Positions 1 through 9,100 of a DNA stretch of 64,000 nt are shown here, piece by piece. The first letter of the stretch is position 1. Each line of letters begins with the position of its first letter. Below the pieces are notes generated by a model. The model worked only from the letters and a program-made list of their open reading frames with translations. It was not told the DNA's origin and searched no databases. The translations under genes and the position numbers were made by a program. Origin of the DNA: JBQTII01 sp052388275 (GTDB lineage: Bacteria; Actinomycetota; Actinomycetes; Sporichthyales; Sporichthyaceae); contig JBQTII010000021.1 in the NCBI GenBank assembly GCA_052388275.1, positions 7,571 to 71,570 of the forward strand, written 5' to 3'.

Positions 1-2
1 AC

Positions 3-860
3 CGCGTGCGGTGGACGTGGATCCCGCGCGCGCAGAACTCCCACGCCGACCGCCTGGCCAATGCGGCACTCGACGGCACCGGCGGCTCCGGTACGGCTGC
101 CGCCAAGGCGCCCCCCGCCTGTGCGGGTACACAGGTCGTCTCCGTGCAGCCGCTGGCCAAAGAGGTTGCGCTCAGCACCGGGACGACGCCGAAGATCATC
201 GGCTGGGCAACGGATCTGGGCGCTGTGACGACGTTGCGGCTGTTGCGCCACGGCGAGACCCCGCACACGGTGGAGAGGCGGTTCTCCGGGTGCCGCTTCG
301 ATCCGCCGCTGTCCGAGCGGGGCCAGGGTCAGGCGAATGTGACAGCACGTCATCTAGCCGGTCTCGGCGGAATCGACGTCATCGTGTCCTCGCCACTGCA
401 GCGGGCCCGCCAGACCGCCCAGGCCGTCGCCGCCACCCTGGGTCTTCAGGTCGCGATCGAGGCGGACCTACGCGAGTGCGACTTCGGGGACTGGGACGGG
501 CTGACCTTCGCCGAGGCCAAGGCCGGCTGGGGTGATCGCCTTGGCGCGTGGCTGTCCACCCCGGAGCTGTCCCCGCCTGGCGGGGAATGCCTGCTGGCAC
601 TGTCCCAACGGGTCGAGGCGGCCCAGGCCCGCATCCTCACCGAGCACGCGGGACGCGGTGTGCTGATCGTCGGCCACGTCGGCTCGATCAAGATGCTGGT
701 CCGCGCCGCATTGGACGCCCCGATCGCCACGATCCACCGTCTACAGCTCGCGCCGGCGGCGCTGTGCACGGTGCGCTGGTACGGCGATGGCAACTCCGCG
801 CTGCATGCGTACAACGAGACTGCTCATCTCGGTGAGTGGGCCCGGGCGGAGGGCGGCTGA
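3..860 (+). CDS. Bifunctional RNase HI / acid phosphatase (CobC-like), 5' partial
   Basis: The reading frame enters from outside the window, so only the C-terminal part of the protein is visible. The first residues carry a typical RNase HI C-terminal motif (NSHADRLANAALDG). An Ala/Pro-rich linker follows, then a histidine phosphatase (phosphoglycerate mutase) domain beginning with LLRHGET at about visible residue 80, with the second-histidine motif IVGHVGS near the end. In actinobacteria this fusion (like Mycobacterium Rv2228c) joins RNA-DNA hybrid cleavage to a phosphatase that may act on alpha-ribazole phosphate; cob genes do lie elsewhere in this window. The methionine at position 6 is not a real start because the RNase H domain must extend upstream. 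The stop abuts the next gene, so the two are probably co-transcribed. Confidence 0.93.
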   Translation, partial: RVRWTWIPRAQNSHADRLANAALDGTGGSGTAAAKAPPACAGTQVVSVQPLAKEVALSTGTTPKIIGWATDLGAVTTLRLLRHGETPHTVERRFSGCRFDPPLSERGQGQANVTARHLAGLGGIDVIVSSPLQRARQTAQAVAATLGLQVAIEADLRECDFGDWDGLTFAEAKAGWGDRLGAWLSTPELSPPGGECLLALSQRVEAAQARILTEHAGRGVLIVGHVGSIKMLVRAALDAPIATIHRLQLAPAALCTVRWYGDGNSALHAYNETAHLGEWARAEGG

Positions 861-1484
861 ATGTCGCTGGAGGAGGCTTCGCCCTGGTTGAACTGGGCCC
901 GCAAGCTCGACGCGATGTCCAGGATCGGGCTCACCTTCGCGGAGAACCCCTACGAGATCCGCCGTTACGGCGAACTCGGATCGATCGCCCGGGCGATGCT
1001 CACCGAGTTGTCCACTCGCCCCGACGTCGAGGCGCTCGAGCTGTATCTGCCGTCCGAGGGCTACGTGACCCCGAAGGTCGATGTGCGGGCCGCGGTCTTC
1101 AACGCCGCCGGCGAACTCCTGCTGGTGCGCGAGGTCGCCGACGGGCATTGGTCACTGCCCGGGGGCTGGGCCGACGTCGGGGACTCCCCGAAGACGTCCG
1201 CGGCACGCGAGGTGCGCGAGGAGTCCGGGTATGAGGCGCGCTTGACCCACCTGGTCGGGGTCTTCGACGCCCACCATCCCGGCTCACCCTTCTCGGCCTA
1301 CAAGCTGGTCTTCGCCGGTGAGGTCATCGGCGGCGAGGCGGGCGGGGACCATGAGACCGACGGCGTCGGTTTCTATGCCCGCGGCGCGCTGCCCCCACTG
1401 AGCCACCGGCGCACCCCGGACCGGGTCATCGACGCCGCCTTCGCGCACCACGCCGACCCGAGTCTGCCCGCGCTCTTCGAGTAG
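861..1484 (+). CDS. NUDIX hydrolase with NUDT6-like N-terminal domain
   Basis: A 207-residue protein. The first ~65 residues match the small helical domain found before the catalytic domain in ADP-ribose-pyrophosphatase-like NUDIX proteins. The catalytic domain follows (VDVRAAVFNAAGELLLVREV) and its NUDIX box runs GWADVGDSPKTSAAREVREE. The box has Asp where the consensus Gx5E has Glu, a conservative change; the metal-binding REVREE core is intact. A nucleoside-diphosphate-linked substrate such as ADP-ribose or a sugar nucleotide is likely, but specificity cannot be read from sequence. The ATG directly follows the TGA of the upstream gene, which implies translational coupling. A palindromic repeat follows the stop. 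Confidence 0.9.
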   Translation: MSLEEASPWLNWARKLDAMSRIGLTFAENPYEIRRYGELGSIARAMLTELSTRPDVEALELYLPSEGYVTPKVDVRAAVFNAAGELLLVREVADGHWSLPGGWADVGDSPKTSAAREVREESGYEARLTHLVGVFDAHHPGSPFSAYKLVFAGEVIGGEAGGDHETDGVGFYARGALPPLSHRRTPDRVIDAAFAHHADPSLPALFE

Positions 1485-1516
1485 CCGGGAGGGATACCGC
1501 CCCCCGGGGCTGGCAT

Positions 1517-1574
1517 CTTCTGGGTGTGTCGCGGGCCTACGGGCCCAGGTATAGGCCCGGGACACACACAGAAG
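1517..1574. repeat. Palindromic intergenic repeat, copy 1
   Basis: An imperfect inverted repeat with 22-nt arms at 1517-1538 and 1553-1574. The right arm, read in reverse complement, contains CTTCTGTGTGTGTCCCGGGC. The arms match at about 20 of 22 positions around a 14-nt loop. It lies between two convergent genes. Related copies occur at 16798-16861 and 41141-41205. Its position suggests a bidirectional terminator or a REP-like element. Confidence 0.8.
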
Positions 1575-1579
1575 TTGGG

Positions 1580-2608
1580 TCAGATGTTCGCCGCGGCCGC
1601 AGCCTGCGCGGCGATCAGCCGGTGCACCTGGCGCAGCTTGTCCACTACCGGCGCGGACAACACGAACGGATACAGATCGTGCTTGCCCATGCTTCGGTTG
1701 ACGGCATTGAGGGCGTAGGTCAACGGCAGCCAGGTGTCGATGAGCATGTCGAAGTCGTCCATGTCCTCCAGCGGCACCGAGGACAGTGGCGCCTGCTCCG
1801 AGGGGGCAGTGGAGATGACCGGGCCGGTGACCACGACCCCGAAGGCCGCCGCGGTCTGCAGGCTGTCGCGGATGTGCAGGTAATGCGCGAAGGTCTCCGC
1901 CCAGTCCTCCCAGGGATGTGCGGTGGCATAGACCGAGACGAAGTGCTGGTCCCAATCCGGGCGCGGATCGCTGTCGTAGTGCGCTGCCAGGGCCAGTCCA
2001 TAGTCCGCGCGCTCGTCGCCGAAGGTGGCCCGGAAACCCGACAGGGCCGGCGTGTGCTCCACCAGCACCGTCCAGTACCAGTGCCCGACCTCGTGACGCA
2101 CGTGCCCGAGCAGCGTGCGGTAGGGCTCGGCCAGGCGCACCCGCAGCGCCTCGCGGTGGCCATCGTCGCCCTCGGCGAGGTCGATGGTGATGATGCCGTC
2201 GGCATGACCGGTGATGACCTGCTCCTGTGCACTGGAAAGCAGGTCGAAGGCGAGCCCCCGCGCCGGGTCGTGCTCGCGCGAGATCACCGGCAGGCCCAGG
2301 TCGTCGAGTTGGTAGAGCAGGCGGCGCAGCGCCGCCTGGGCACGGGCGAAGGCGGCCAGGGCGCCGGTGTCACCGTCCGGCGGGCGGGTCCGGGTCAGCG
2401 CGCAGCACGGGCACAGCCCCTGCTGATCGAGCGGGTCACGCACCCAGTTGCAGGTGGCCAGCACCGCATTCGCGCAGCGCAGGGCGGGCTCGCAGATCAC
2501 GAAATCCGCCCGGGATCGTTCGAATCCCAGACTCGCGCCACAGGCCAAGCACTGGCTGTTCTCGAAGTGGATCAGCGCCCCGCAGGTGGGACAGCAGAAG
2601 GCGCGCAC
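1580..2608 (-). CDS. Zinc-ribbon putative zinc metallopeptidase (PF15887-like)
   Basis: A 342-residue protein. The N-terminal ~75 residues are cysteine-rich: a CPTCG/CLACG pair at residues 6-24, then CANAVLATC and a CPCC cluster near residue 67, consistent with zinc ribbons. The catalytic motif HEVGH is at residues 172-176, and the downstream acidic motifs (FGDERADYG, WEDWAETFAHYLH) are typical of this putative zinc-metallopeptidase family. There is no signal peptide, so a cytoplasmic role is likely. It is the last gene of a four-gene operon, starting (GTG) nine bases after the stop of the transglutaminase gene. Family knowledge places such zincins with ATP-grasp/alpha-E/transglutaminase operons, where they are thought to trim or hydrolyse peptide-like modifications; the substrate is unknown. 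Confidence 0.88.
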   Translation of the reverse strand: MRAFCCPTCGALIHFENSQCLACGASLGFERSRADFVICEPALRCANAVLATCNWVRDPLDQQGLCPCCALTRTRPPDGDTGALAAFARAQAALRRLLYQLDDLGLPVISREHDPARGLAFDLLSSAQEQVITGHADGIITIDLAEGDDGHREALRVRLAEPYRTLLGHVRHEVGHWYWTVLVEHTPALSGFRATFGDERADYGLALAAHYDSDPRPDWDQHFVSVYATAHPWEDWAETFAHYLHIRDSLQTAAAFGVVVTGPVISTAPSEQAPLSSVPLEDMDDFDMLIDTWLPLTYALNAVNRSMGKHDLYPFVLSAPVVDKLRQVHRLIAAQAAAAANI

Positions 2609-2617
2609 CTGAGCACG

Positions 2618-3535
2618 TTACCCAGCAGGGAGCTCCTTCATGTCCACCGAGACCGTCATGGTGTTCTCGGCGCTCTCGGTGAAGATCACCCCGCGCAGCG
2701 GCGGCACATCGGCGTAATCCCGACCGACCGCGGTCACGACGTAGGAATCATCGACGAAGGTGTGATTGGTCGGGTCGATGTCGACCCAGCCCAGCTCGGG
2801 GGCGAAGACCGAGACCCAGGCGTGCGAGGCGTCCGCGCCGAGGAGCTTGGGTTTGCCCGGTGGCGGGCGGGTCTCCAGGTAGCCACTGACGTAACGCGCT
2901 GCCAGCCCGGTGCAGCGCAGCGAGGCCACCGCGAGGTGCGCGAAGTCCTGGCAGACCCCCTTACCTCGTTCCAGCAGCTCGGGCAGCGTGGTTCCGATCG
3001 TGGTGGAGCCGCTGACGTAGGTGAAGCGCTCAGCGATCCGGGCGAGCAACCGGGTGAGGACCTCATCGAGGCTGGCGCCGGGCCGGACCAGGTCGGCCGC
3101 GAAGGCATCGACCGCCGGTGAGCGGGCGACCATCGGCGAGGGCAACGTGAACTGGCGCGCCCCCAGCAGCTCCGGCGTCAGGTCGGTTCGGTCGGCCAGG
3201 CGTTCGCGGACCTCGCGCGCGCGCATCGAGCGCAGGTGCTCGCGGTGCCCGCCGCCTCGAGCGACCGCGACCGTGGAGGTTGCCGTGACGGCGAGGCGCC
3301 GGTGCGGGGTGCGGACGTCGAAGTACAGCGAGCGGTTGCCGAAGTAGTCGCTGTGCTCGCGTAGCTGGGCAGCGTCCGGTTCCACCGTCACCTGCGCAGT
3401 CAGTCGCTGTTGCCCGTCACCGTGACGGGGGATCAGGTGAGCGCGGCCGTAACTGGCGACCACATCGTCGTCATAGAGGTATTCGGTGCGGTGGGTCAGG
3501 TGCCAGACCCGGTCCGCCCTCACCACGTCGGCCAC
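2618..3535 (-). CDS. Transglutaminase-like cysteine peptidase family protein
   Basis: A 305-residue protein with the bacterial transglutaminase N-terminal domain (HRTEYLYDDDVVASYGRAHL) and a transglutaminase core. The catalytic triad is visible: Cys in GVCQDFAH near residue 194, His in ASHAWVSV near 237 and Asp in VDIDPTNH near 253. The GTG start lies inside the 3' end of the ATP-grasp gene (16-nt overlap), so translation is probably coupled. Homologues such as Mycobacterium Rv2409c sit in the same neighbourhood as ATP-grasp and alpha-E genes. It is more likely to act as an amidase or peptidase on a ligated peptide or modified protein than as a cross-linking enzyme, but this is inference from context. 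Confidence 0.92.
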   Translation of the reverse strand: MADVVRADRVWHLTHRTEYLYDDDVVASYGRAHLIPRHGDGQQRLTAQVTVEPDAAQLREHSDYFGNRSLYFDVRTPHRRLAVTATSTVAVARGGGHREHLRSMRAREVRERLADRTDLTPELLGARQFTLPSPMVARSPAVDAFAADLVRPGASLDEVLTRLLARIAERFTYVSGSTTIGTTLPELLERGKGVCQDFAHLAVASLRCTGLAARYVSGYLETRPPPGKPKLLGADASHAWVSVFAPELGWVDIDPTNHTFVDDSYVVTAVGRDYADVPPLRGVIFTESAENTMTVSVDMKELPAG

Positions 3536-6162
3536 GAGGTGAGGTTCGTGTCGAGCTGACGTTGCGGGGCCGGTGCGACGAAGAAGATCTTCTCGACGTC
3601 GAGAGCGAGGTGAGCCAGGTCATCGCGCAGTTGGGTCAGCAGGTCCCGCAGGCCGTCGCGGTGCCCACGCCGGGTGAGTGCGGCCAGGGCAGCGGTGTCG
3701 GTGGAACGCAGACGTGCCCGCATCGCGGTGAGCGTGTCGCGGACCGCGGCAATCCGTTCGCCCTCGGCGGGGATGCGCTCCAGGGCCTCGCCGAGACGGT
3801 CCAGCGCGAACGCCACCGCGCGGGGGTTCTCCCGGTCGGTGAGCAGCAGATCGAGCACGGTGGCCACGTTCGCCCGCGCCGTGTAGCGGCGGCGGTAGGT
3901 GATGATGCTCTCCGTCGCGATCAGCACTGACTCCACGACGAGGCTGTCCTCGTCGGCGGGGCGCTCGCCCGGAAGGGTCGCGCCGAGCAGGGCGACGACA
4001 TGTTGCGCGCGCTCGACGCGGCGGCCCATCTCGCAGAAGCGCCAGCCCACGTCCCGGACCAGGGATTCCGCCGACAGTCCGGAGAGGGCGAGCAGCCCCT
4101 GCAGGACGCGGGAGAGCGCGGTCATCGTCCCGGCGGGCAGCCCCGGCGCACCGGTGCGTACCGCCGAGCGCACCGCGAGAGCCTGTAGCTCACGTTCCAG
4201 GGAGCCCAGCACCAGCCAGGTGTCGGTGGAGAGCTGCTCGCGGACGTCGCCGCAGACCTCGGTCAGGCGGCGGACCGCATAGGCCAGGCTCCCGGCGCGG
4301 TTGGCATGAAGCAGCATCGCGAGCAACTCGTCCGCGTGCGCGGCGAAGCGCGTGTCCGCGCTCATGCCGGTGAAGCTGGGCGAGGTAGTCGTGACCTCGC
4401 TCAGCGCGCCGAGCAGGGCCGCCAGGGCGGCGGCGCCGGCGTTCTCCGGTGAGTTGTGGAAATCTGCCCAGCGGTCGATGACCGCACGCAGCAGCCGGGC
4501 GGTGTCCTCGGCGCGCTCGGCGTACCGGCCCAGCCAGAACATGTCCTCGGTGACGCGCGGGGAGATCGTCATGGGCAGGATCGCAGAGGGCGTCGCCTCG
4601 CGCACCCAGGGCTCCGCCATGGGGGTACCGCGGGTGTTGCGGATCCACACGTCCTTCGAGGTCGGCGATACGTGATGATACGTCAGATCATGAGGGTGGG
4701 CGTGCACATGGCCGAGCCCACCGGTCATCACCTGGTAACCGCTGCCAGCGGCAACCGTGAACGTACGCAGCGTCAGATCCTGCGGGTGCAGGTCGTCGCC
4801 GACCACGTTGGGTGCCGTCGAGCAGGGCAGCGCCTGCTGACCCACCCAGGCGTAGGGCTCGTAGGAGATCTGTGCAATCAGTTCGGCGCGCGCCGTGGCC
4901 GAGAGCTCCCAGCCGTTGACGTGGGTGCGCCCGATGCCGCGGGCGAGCGGTTTGATGACGAGGTTGTCGAGCTCGGCCAGGACACGAGTTCGCCCGCCGG
5001 TGTCCCCGCACCACCATGTCGGCACCGATTTGAGCCGCAGCGGCTCATCGAGCAGCAGCTGGGCCAGGGCGGGCAGGAAGGGGAGCAATCCGGGATTCTC
5101 CAGCACCCCCGAGCCGAGCGAGTTGACCACGGTGACGGTGCCCAGGCGCGCGGCTTCGACCAGGCCCGGCACGCCAAGCTCGGAGTCCGGGCGCAGGTCG
5201 AGCGGATCGCAGAACCAGCTGTCGACGCGGCGCAGGATCACATCGACGGCCTCCAGTCGCCCCAGCGTTCGCTGCCATACCCGACCGTCGGTGACCACGA
5301 GGTCACCGCCCTGGACCAGCGGATAGCCCAGCAGGGTCGAGAGGTAGGCCTGCTCGAAGGCGGTCTCGCTCGCCGTCCCCGGGGTGAGCAGCACGACCCG
5401 TGGCGCCTCGGCGGTCGGCGGGGCGACCTGCTCCAGGCCCAGGCGCATCGCGTGAAAGAACGGGCCGAGCCGGTGGATCTCGGACTGGCGGTGCAGAACC
5501 GGCAGGACCCGCGAGACCACGCGCCGGTTCGCCATCGCGTATCCCGCACCGGAGGGCGCCTGGACGCGGTCGGCCATCACACACCAGCTGCCGTCGTTCC
5601 CGCGGGCGAGGTCGGTGGCGGCCATGAACAACTGGCGGGTACCGCCGCCCCCGACGCCGTCCCAGGCCCGCAGGAATCCGGGATGCGCGTGCACGATCTC
5701 GGTGGGCAGCACGCCGGCGCGGATCGTCTCGCGCGGGCCATAGAGGTCGGCGAGTACTCGATCCAGCAGCTCCGCACGCTGGGCCAGACCTGGCTCGAGC
5801 AGCACCCATTCGGCCTCGTCGACGACCAGCGGCAGGGGGTCCAGGCCCCACCTCTGTTCCTCGGCGGCACCGAGGGGGCGGTAGGTGACACCGTCCTCCT
5901 CGAGCAGGCGGGTGGTCTCGGCGGCGGCGGCGGACAACCCCGCCGGGCCCAGGTGTTCTGCTACCTGGGACAGCTCACGCCACCCGCGCCGGACGCGCCC
6001 GTGAAAGCCCACCATCTCATCCCACCGGCGCCGGCCACTGGTGGCGGCGGGTCCGCCGCTGCGCTGCACGGTCCGTCTGGCGGCGTAGGCGTGCACCATT
6101 CCCGCGGCGCCGATCTCCTCGCCCCGCGCCGCCCCGGGTGGGGGTGCCCCGGTGACGCTCAC
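3520..6162 (-). CDS. Circularly permuted ATP-grasp (type 2) fused to alpha-E domain
   Basis: About 880 residues. Residues ~40-510 are a circularly permuted ATP-grasp ligase (DUF404/DUF407 type), with motifs such as TPGTASETAFEQAYLS, GDLVVTDGRV, NSLGSGVLENPGLL and VIKPLARGIGR. Residues ~520-880 are an alpha-E (DUF403) helical domain starting at SPRVTEDMFWLGRYAERAED. In mycobacteria these are two separate proteins (Rv2411c, Rv2410c); here they are one chain. The GTG start at 6162 overlaps the preceding stop by four bases (GTGA). An internal ATG at 6099 is an alternative start. The open frame extends further upstream, but that part lies inside the DUF2126 gene in another frame. The predicted role is an ATP-dependent carboxylate-amine ligase making a peptide-like linkage; substrate unknown. 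Confidence 0.9.
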   Translation of the reverse strand: MSVTGAPPPGAARGEEIGAAGMVHAYAARRTVQRSGGPAATSGRRRWDEMVGFHGRVRRGWRELSQVAEHLGPAGLSAAAAETTRLLEEDGVTYRPLGAAEEQRWGLDPLPLVVDEAEWVLLEPGLAQRAELLDRVLADLYGPRETIRAGVLPTEIVHAHPGFLRAWDGVGGGGTRQLFMAATDLARGNDGSWCVMADRVQAPSGAGYAMANRRVVSRVLPVLHRQSEIHRLGPFFHAMRLGLEQVAPPTAEAPRVVLLTPGTASETAFEQAYLSTLLGYPLVQGGDLVVTDGRVWQRTLGRLEAVDVILRRVDSWFCDPLDLRPDSELGVPGLVEAARLGTVTVVNSLGSGVLENPGLLPFLPALAQLLLDEPLRLKSVPTWWCGDTGGRTRVLAELDNLVIKPLARGIGRTHVNGWELSATARAELIAQISYEPYAWVGQQALPCSTAPNVVGDDLHPQDLTLRTFTVAAGSGYQVMTGGLGHVHAHPHDLTYHHVSPTSKDVWIRNTRGTPMAEPWVREATPSAILPMTISPRVTEDMFWLGRYAERAEDTARLLRAVIDRWADFHNSPENAGAAALAALLGALSEVTTTSPSFTGMSADTRFAAHADELLAMLLHANRAGSLAYAVRRLTEVCGDVREQLSTDTWLVLGSLERELQALAVRSAVRTGAPGLPAGTMTALSRVLQGLLALSGLSAESLVRDVGWRFCEMGRRVERAQHVVALLGATLPGERPADEDSLVVESVLIATESIITYRRRYTARANVATVLDLLLTDRENPRAVAFALDRLGEALERIPAEGERIAAVRDTLTAMRARLRSTDTAALAALTRRGHRDGLRDLLTQLRDDLAHLALDVEKIFFVAPAPQRQLDTNLTSWPTW

Positions 6163-9100
6163 GTGGCGGCGGGGGCGGCCCCGGGCCGGAACCGGCGCAG
6201 ATCCAACGTGCGGGGGTATTCGCCGCCGGCTGCGGACATCTGGTGCGGGGACCTCGCCGGCTGCATGAACGAAGCGTCCCATGCCGAGCGATCGACGGGG
6301 CCGGGTGTGTGACCGCCCGCGACGAATCGGGCCCCCCGGCGGGCCTCGGCCTCCCCGGCGTTGACCGGGAAGCGCTCGTAGGCCCGTCCACCGGGGTGGG
6401 TGACGTGATACGTGGCCCCGCCCAGCGCCCGGGAGTTCCAGGTGTCGACGACGTCGAAGACCAGCGGCGAGTGGACGGCGATGCTCGCGTGCAGGGCCGA
6501 GTACGGCGCCCAGGCCTTGAAGCGCACTCCCGCGACCTGGGTACTGGAGTCGAGTCCGCGGTGCAGCGGGATCGGGACCCCGTTGCAGGTGATGACATGC
6601 CGTCCCGGGACCGCGCCGATGACCTTGACCTGAACGCGCTCGAGTGAGGAGTCGACGTAGCGCGCGGTGCCGTTCGAGGTGACCTCCTCGCCCAGCACAT
6701 GCCAGGGCTCGACGGCGGCCCGTAGCTCCAGGTGCACCCCGGCGACGTCCACCGAGCCCAGGCGCGGGAAGCGGAACTCCGCGAACGGCTCCAGCCACGC
6801 GGGGTCGAAGTCCAGCCCGTGCTCGCGCAGGTCGCGCGCGACCTCCCCGACGTCAGCGAGCGCGAACTCCGGCAGCAGGAAGGAGTCGTGCAGGGCGGTC
6901 CCCCAGCGCACGAGCGTTCCGGTGTAGGGGCTCGCCCAGAACCGGGCGACCAGGGCGCGCACCAGCAGCGCCTGGACCAGGGCCATGTCCGGGTGCGGTG
7001 GCATCTCGAAGCCACGCAGTTCCAGCAGCCCCAGTCTGCCGCGTTCGGAGTCGGGGCTGTAGAGCTTGTCGATGCAGAACTCGCTGCGGTGGGTGTTTCC
7101 GGTGATGTCGGTGAGCAGGTGGCGAAGGGCCCGGTCGAGGTGCCACGGCCGCGCCTCGGCCGCCGCGTTGCGGCGCGCGAGTTCGGCGAAGGCGATCTCG
7201 AGCTCGTAGAGCGTCTCGTGGCGGCCCTCGTCGACCCGCGGGGCCTGGCTGGTCGGCCCGATGAAACGGCCGGCGAACAGGTAGGACAGCCCCGGGTGGT
7301 GCTGCCAGTAGGTGAGCATGCTGACGAGCAGGTCCGGGCGGCGCAGCAACGGGGAATCCGCGACGGTGGGTCCGCCCAGGGTCAGGTGAGCGCCCCCGCC
7401 GGTACCGGTGTGGGTGCCGTCGAGGGCGAAGGTCTCGGTCGCCAGTCCGACCGCGCGGGCGTCGCCGTCCAGCGTGGTGGTGATCGAGGCGAACTCTTCC
7501 CAGCTCGCCGAGGGGTGAATGTTGACCTCGATGACGCCCGGGTCCGGGGTGACGGTCAAGGTGCGCAACCGATCGTCGCCGGCCGGCGGGTATCCCTCCA
7601 GCACCACGGGGGTCCCGGTCTCGGCGGCGGCGGCCTCGACGATCCGCAGCAGGGCGACGGTGTCCTCGGCGGCGGGCAGCGGTGGCAGGAACACGCACAG
7701 GTGCCCCGCGCGCTCCTGCACGCACAGTGCGGTGGTGGGTGCGCCCTCAACCGGCAGCACGGTGGTCGGTGCGCCGCCGGCGGGGAGGTTCTCTGACGTA
7801 GCGTCAGGTAATGTCGGGACCGAGGCGTAGCGCGAGCGGTCGTAGGTGTCGGGCGGGGGAGTCCAGGCGAGGGAATCCAGGGGTAGGCGCAGCCCGGCCG
7901 GTGAGGTCCCCGGGCGCAGATAGATCTCCCCGCGCCGGCTGCTCCAACGTGTGGTGGTCCAGCCGGAACCGTCCTCGGCCCGCGAAAGCGGAATCGCCCA
8001 CGCCGCCGGGTCACCGCGGTCGGCGTCCAGCGCCGCGATCAGTGAGTGCCGGCGTGCGGCCGCGGCGGGCCATACCGCCCCGGCCAATTCGGTCTGCGGT
8101 GGTGCGCCTTCGGGCAGGCGTGCCTCGGCGGCCAGCACGTCGATGGGGTCCTCGTACAGGGCGCGCACGCAGTCCGCCGGGACGCCGAGACGGGACCCGA
8201 TCGCGGCGGTCAGGGCGGTGAGGGCGGCCGCGGACCCCGCGCAGCCGCCCTGCTGGGGCGGGGCGCTCCACGGATCGTCGAGCAGGGAAGCGTCCGCCCA
8301 CAGCGCCGCGCCGTCGCAGCGCCACAGGACGGCGATCTGCCAGCGCGGGAGGGGCTCGCCGGGGTACCACTTGCCCTGCCCGTGCAGCAGCACCCCGCCA
8401 GGGGCGTAGCGCGCCTTGAGGCGCTGGGCGAGGGTCAGCGCCAGCTCACGTTTTTGGGGGCCGTCCGCATCCACCCGCCACTGCGCGGAGGACATGTCCT
8501 CGCGGGCGACGAAGGTGGGCTCGCCGCCCATCGTCAGGCGCACGTCGCCGTCCCGTAGGCGTTCGTCCACCGCGGCCCCCAGCAGGTGAATCCGGGCCAG
8601 CTGATCCGTGCTGTAGGGCAGCGTCACCCGCGGGTCCTCATGGATGCGGCGCACGATGTTGGTGTAACTGAAACGGACCTGCGACGGCCCGGTGGTCCCG
8701 GTGATCGGGGCCGCCTGCTCGGGGCGGGGAGCGCCGACCAGCGGGATGTGGCCCTCGCCGGCGAGTAGGCCGGAGGTGGCGTCCAGCCCGATCCAGCCCG
8801 CCCCGGGGACGAACACCTCGGCCCAGGCGTGCAAATCGGTGAAGTCCCTGGACAGGGCCGCCGGGGCACCGGCCTTGACCGGGTCGTCGGGTACCAGCTG
8901 GATGAGGTAACCGGAGACGAATCTTGCGGCCAGGCCGAGCTCGCGCAGGGCGGCGACCAGCAACCACGCGCTGTCCCGGCAGGAGCCGAGCCCGTTGCCC
9001 AGCGTCGTGTCCGGGGACTGCACCCCGGTTTCCATCCGCACCGAGTACGCGATCGAGCCGGCCACCTCGCGGTTGAGCGCCACCAGGAAGTCGACGATCG

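Noticed and set aside
1526..3121. 531-codon plus-strand open frame
   Set aside because: It is antisense to the metallopeptidase and transglutaminase genes, which have clear motifs; high GC creates long shadow frames.
4456..6312. 618-codon plus-strand open frame
   Set aside because: Antisense shadow of the ATP-grasp/alpha-E gene; no recognisable domain.
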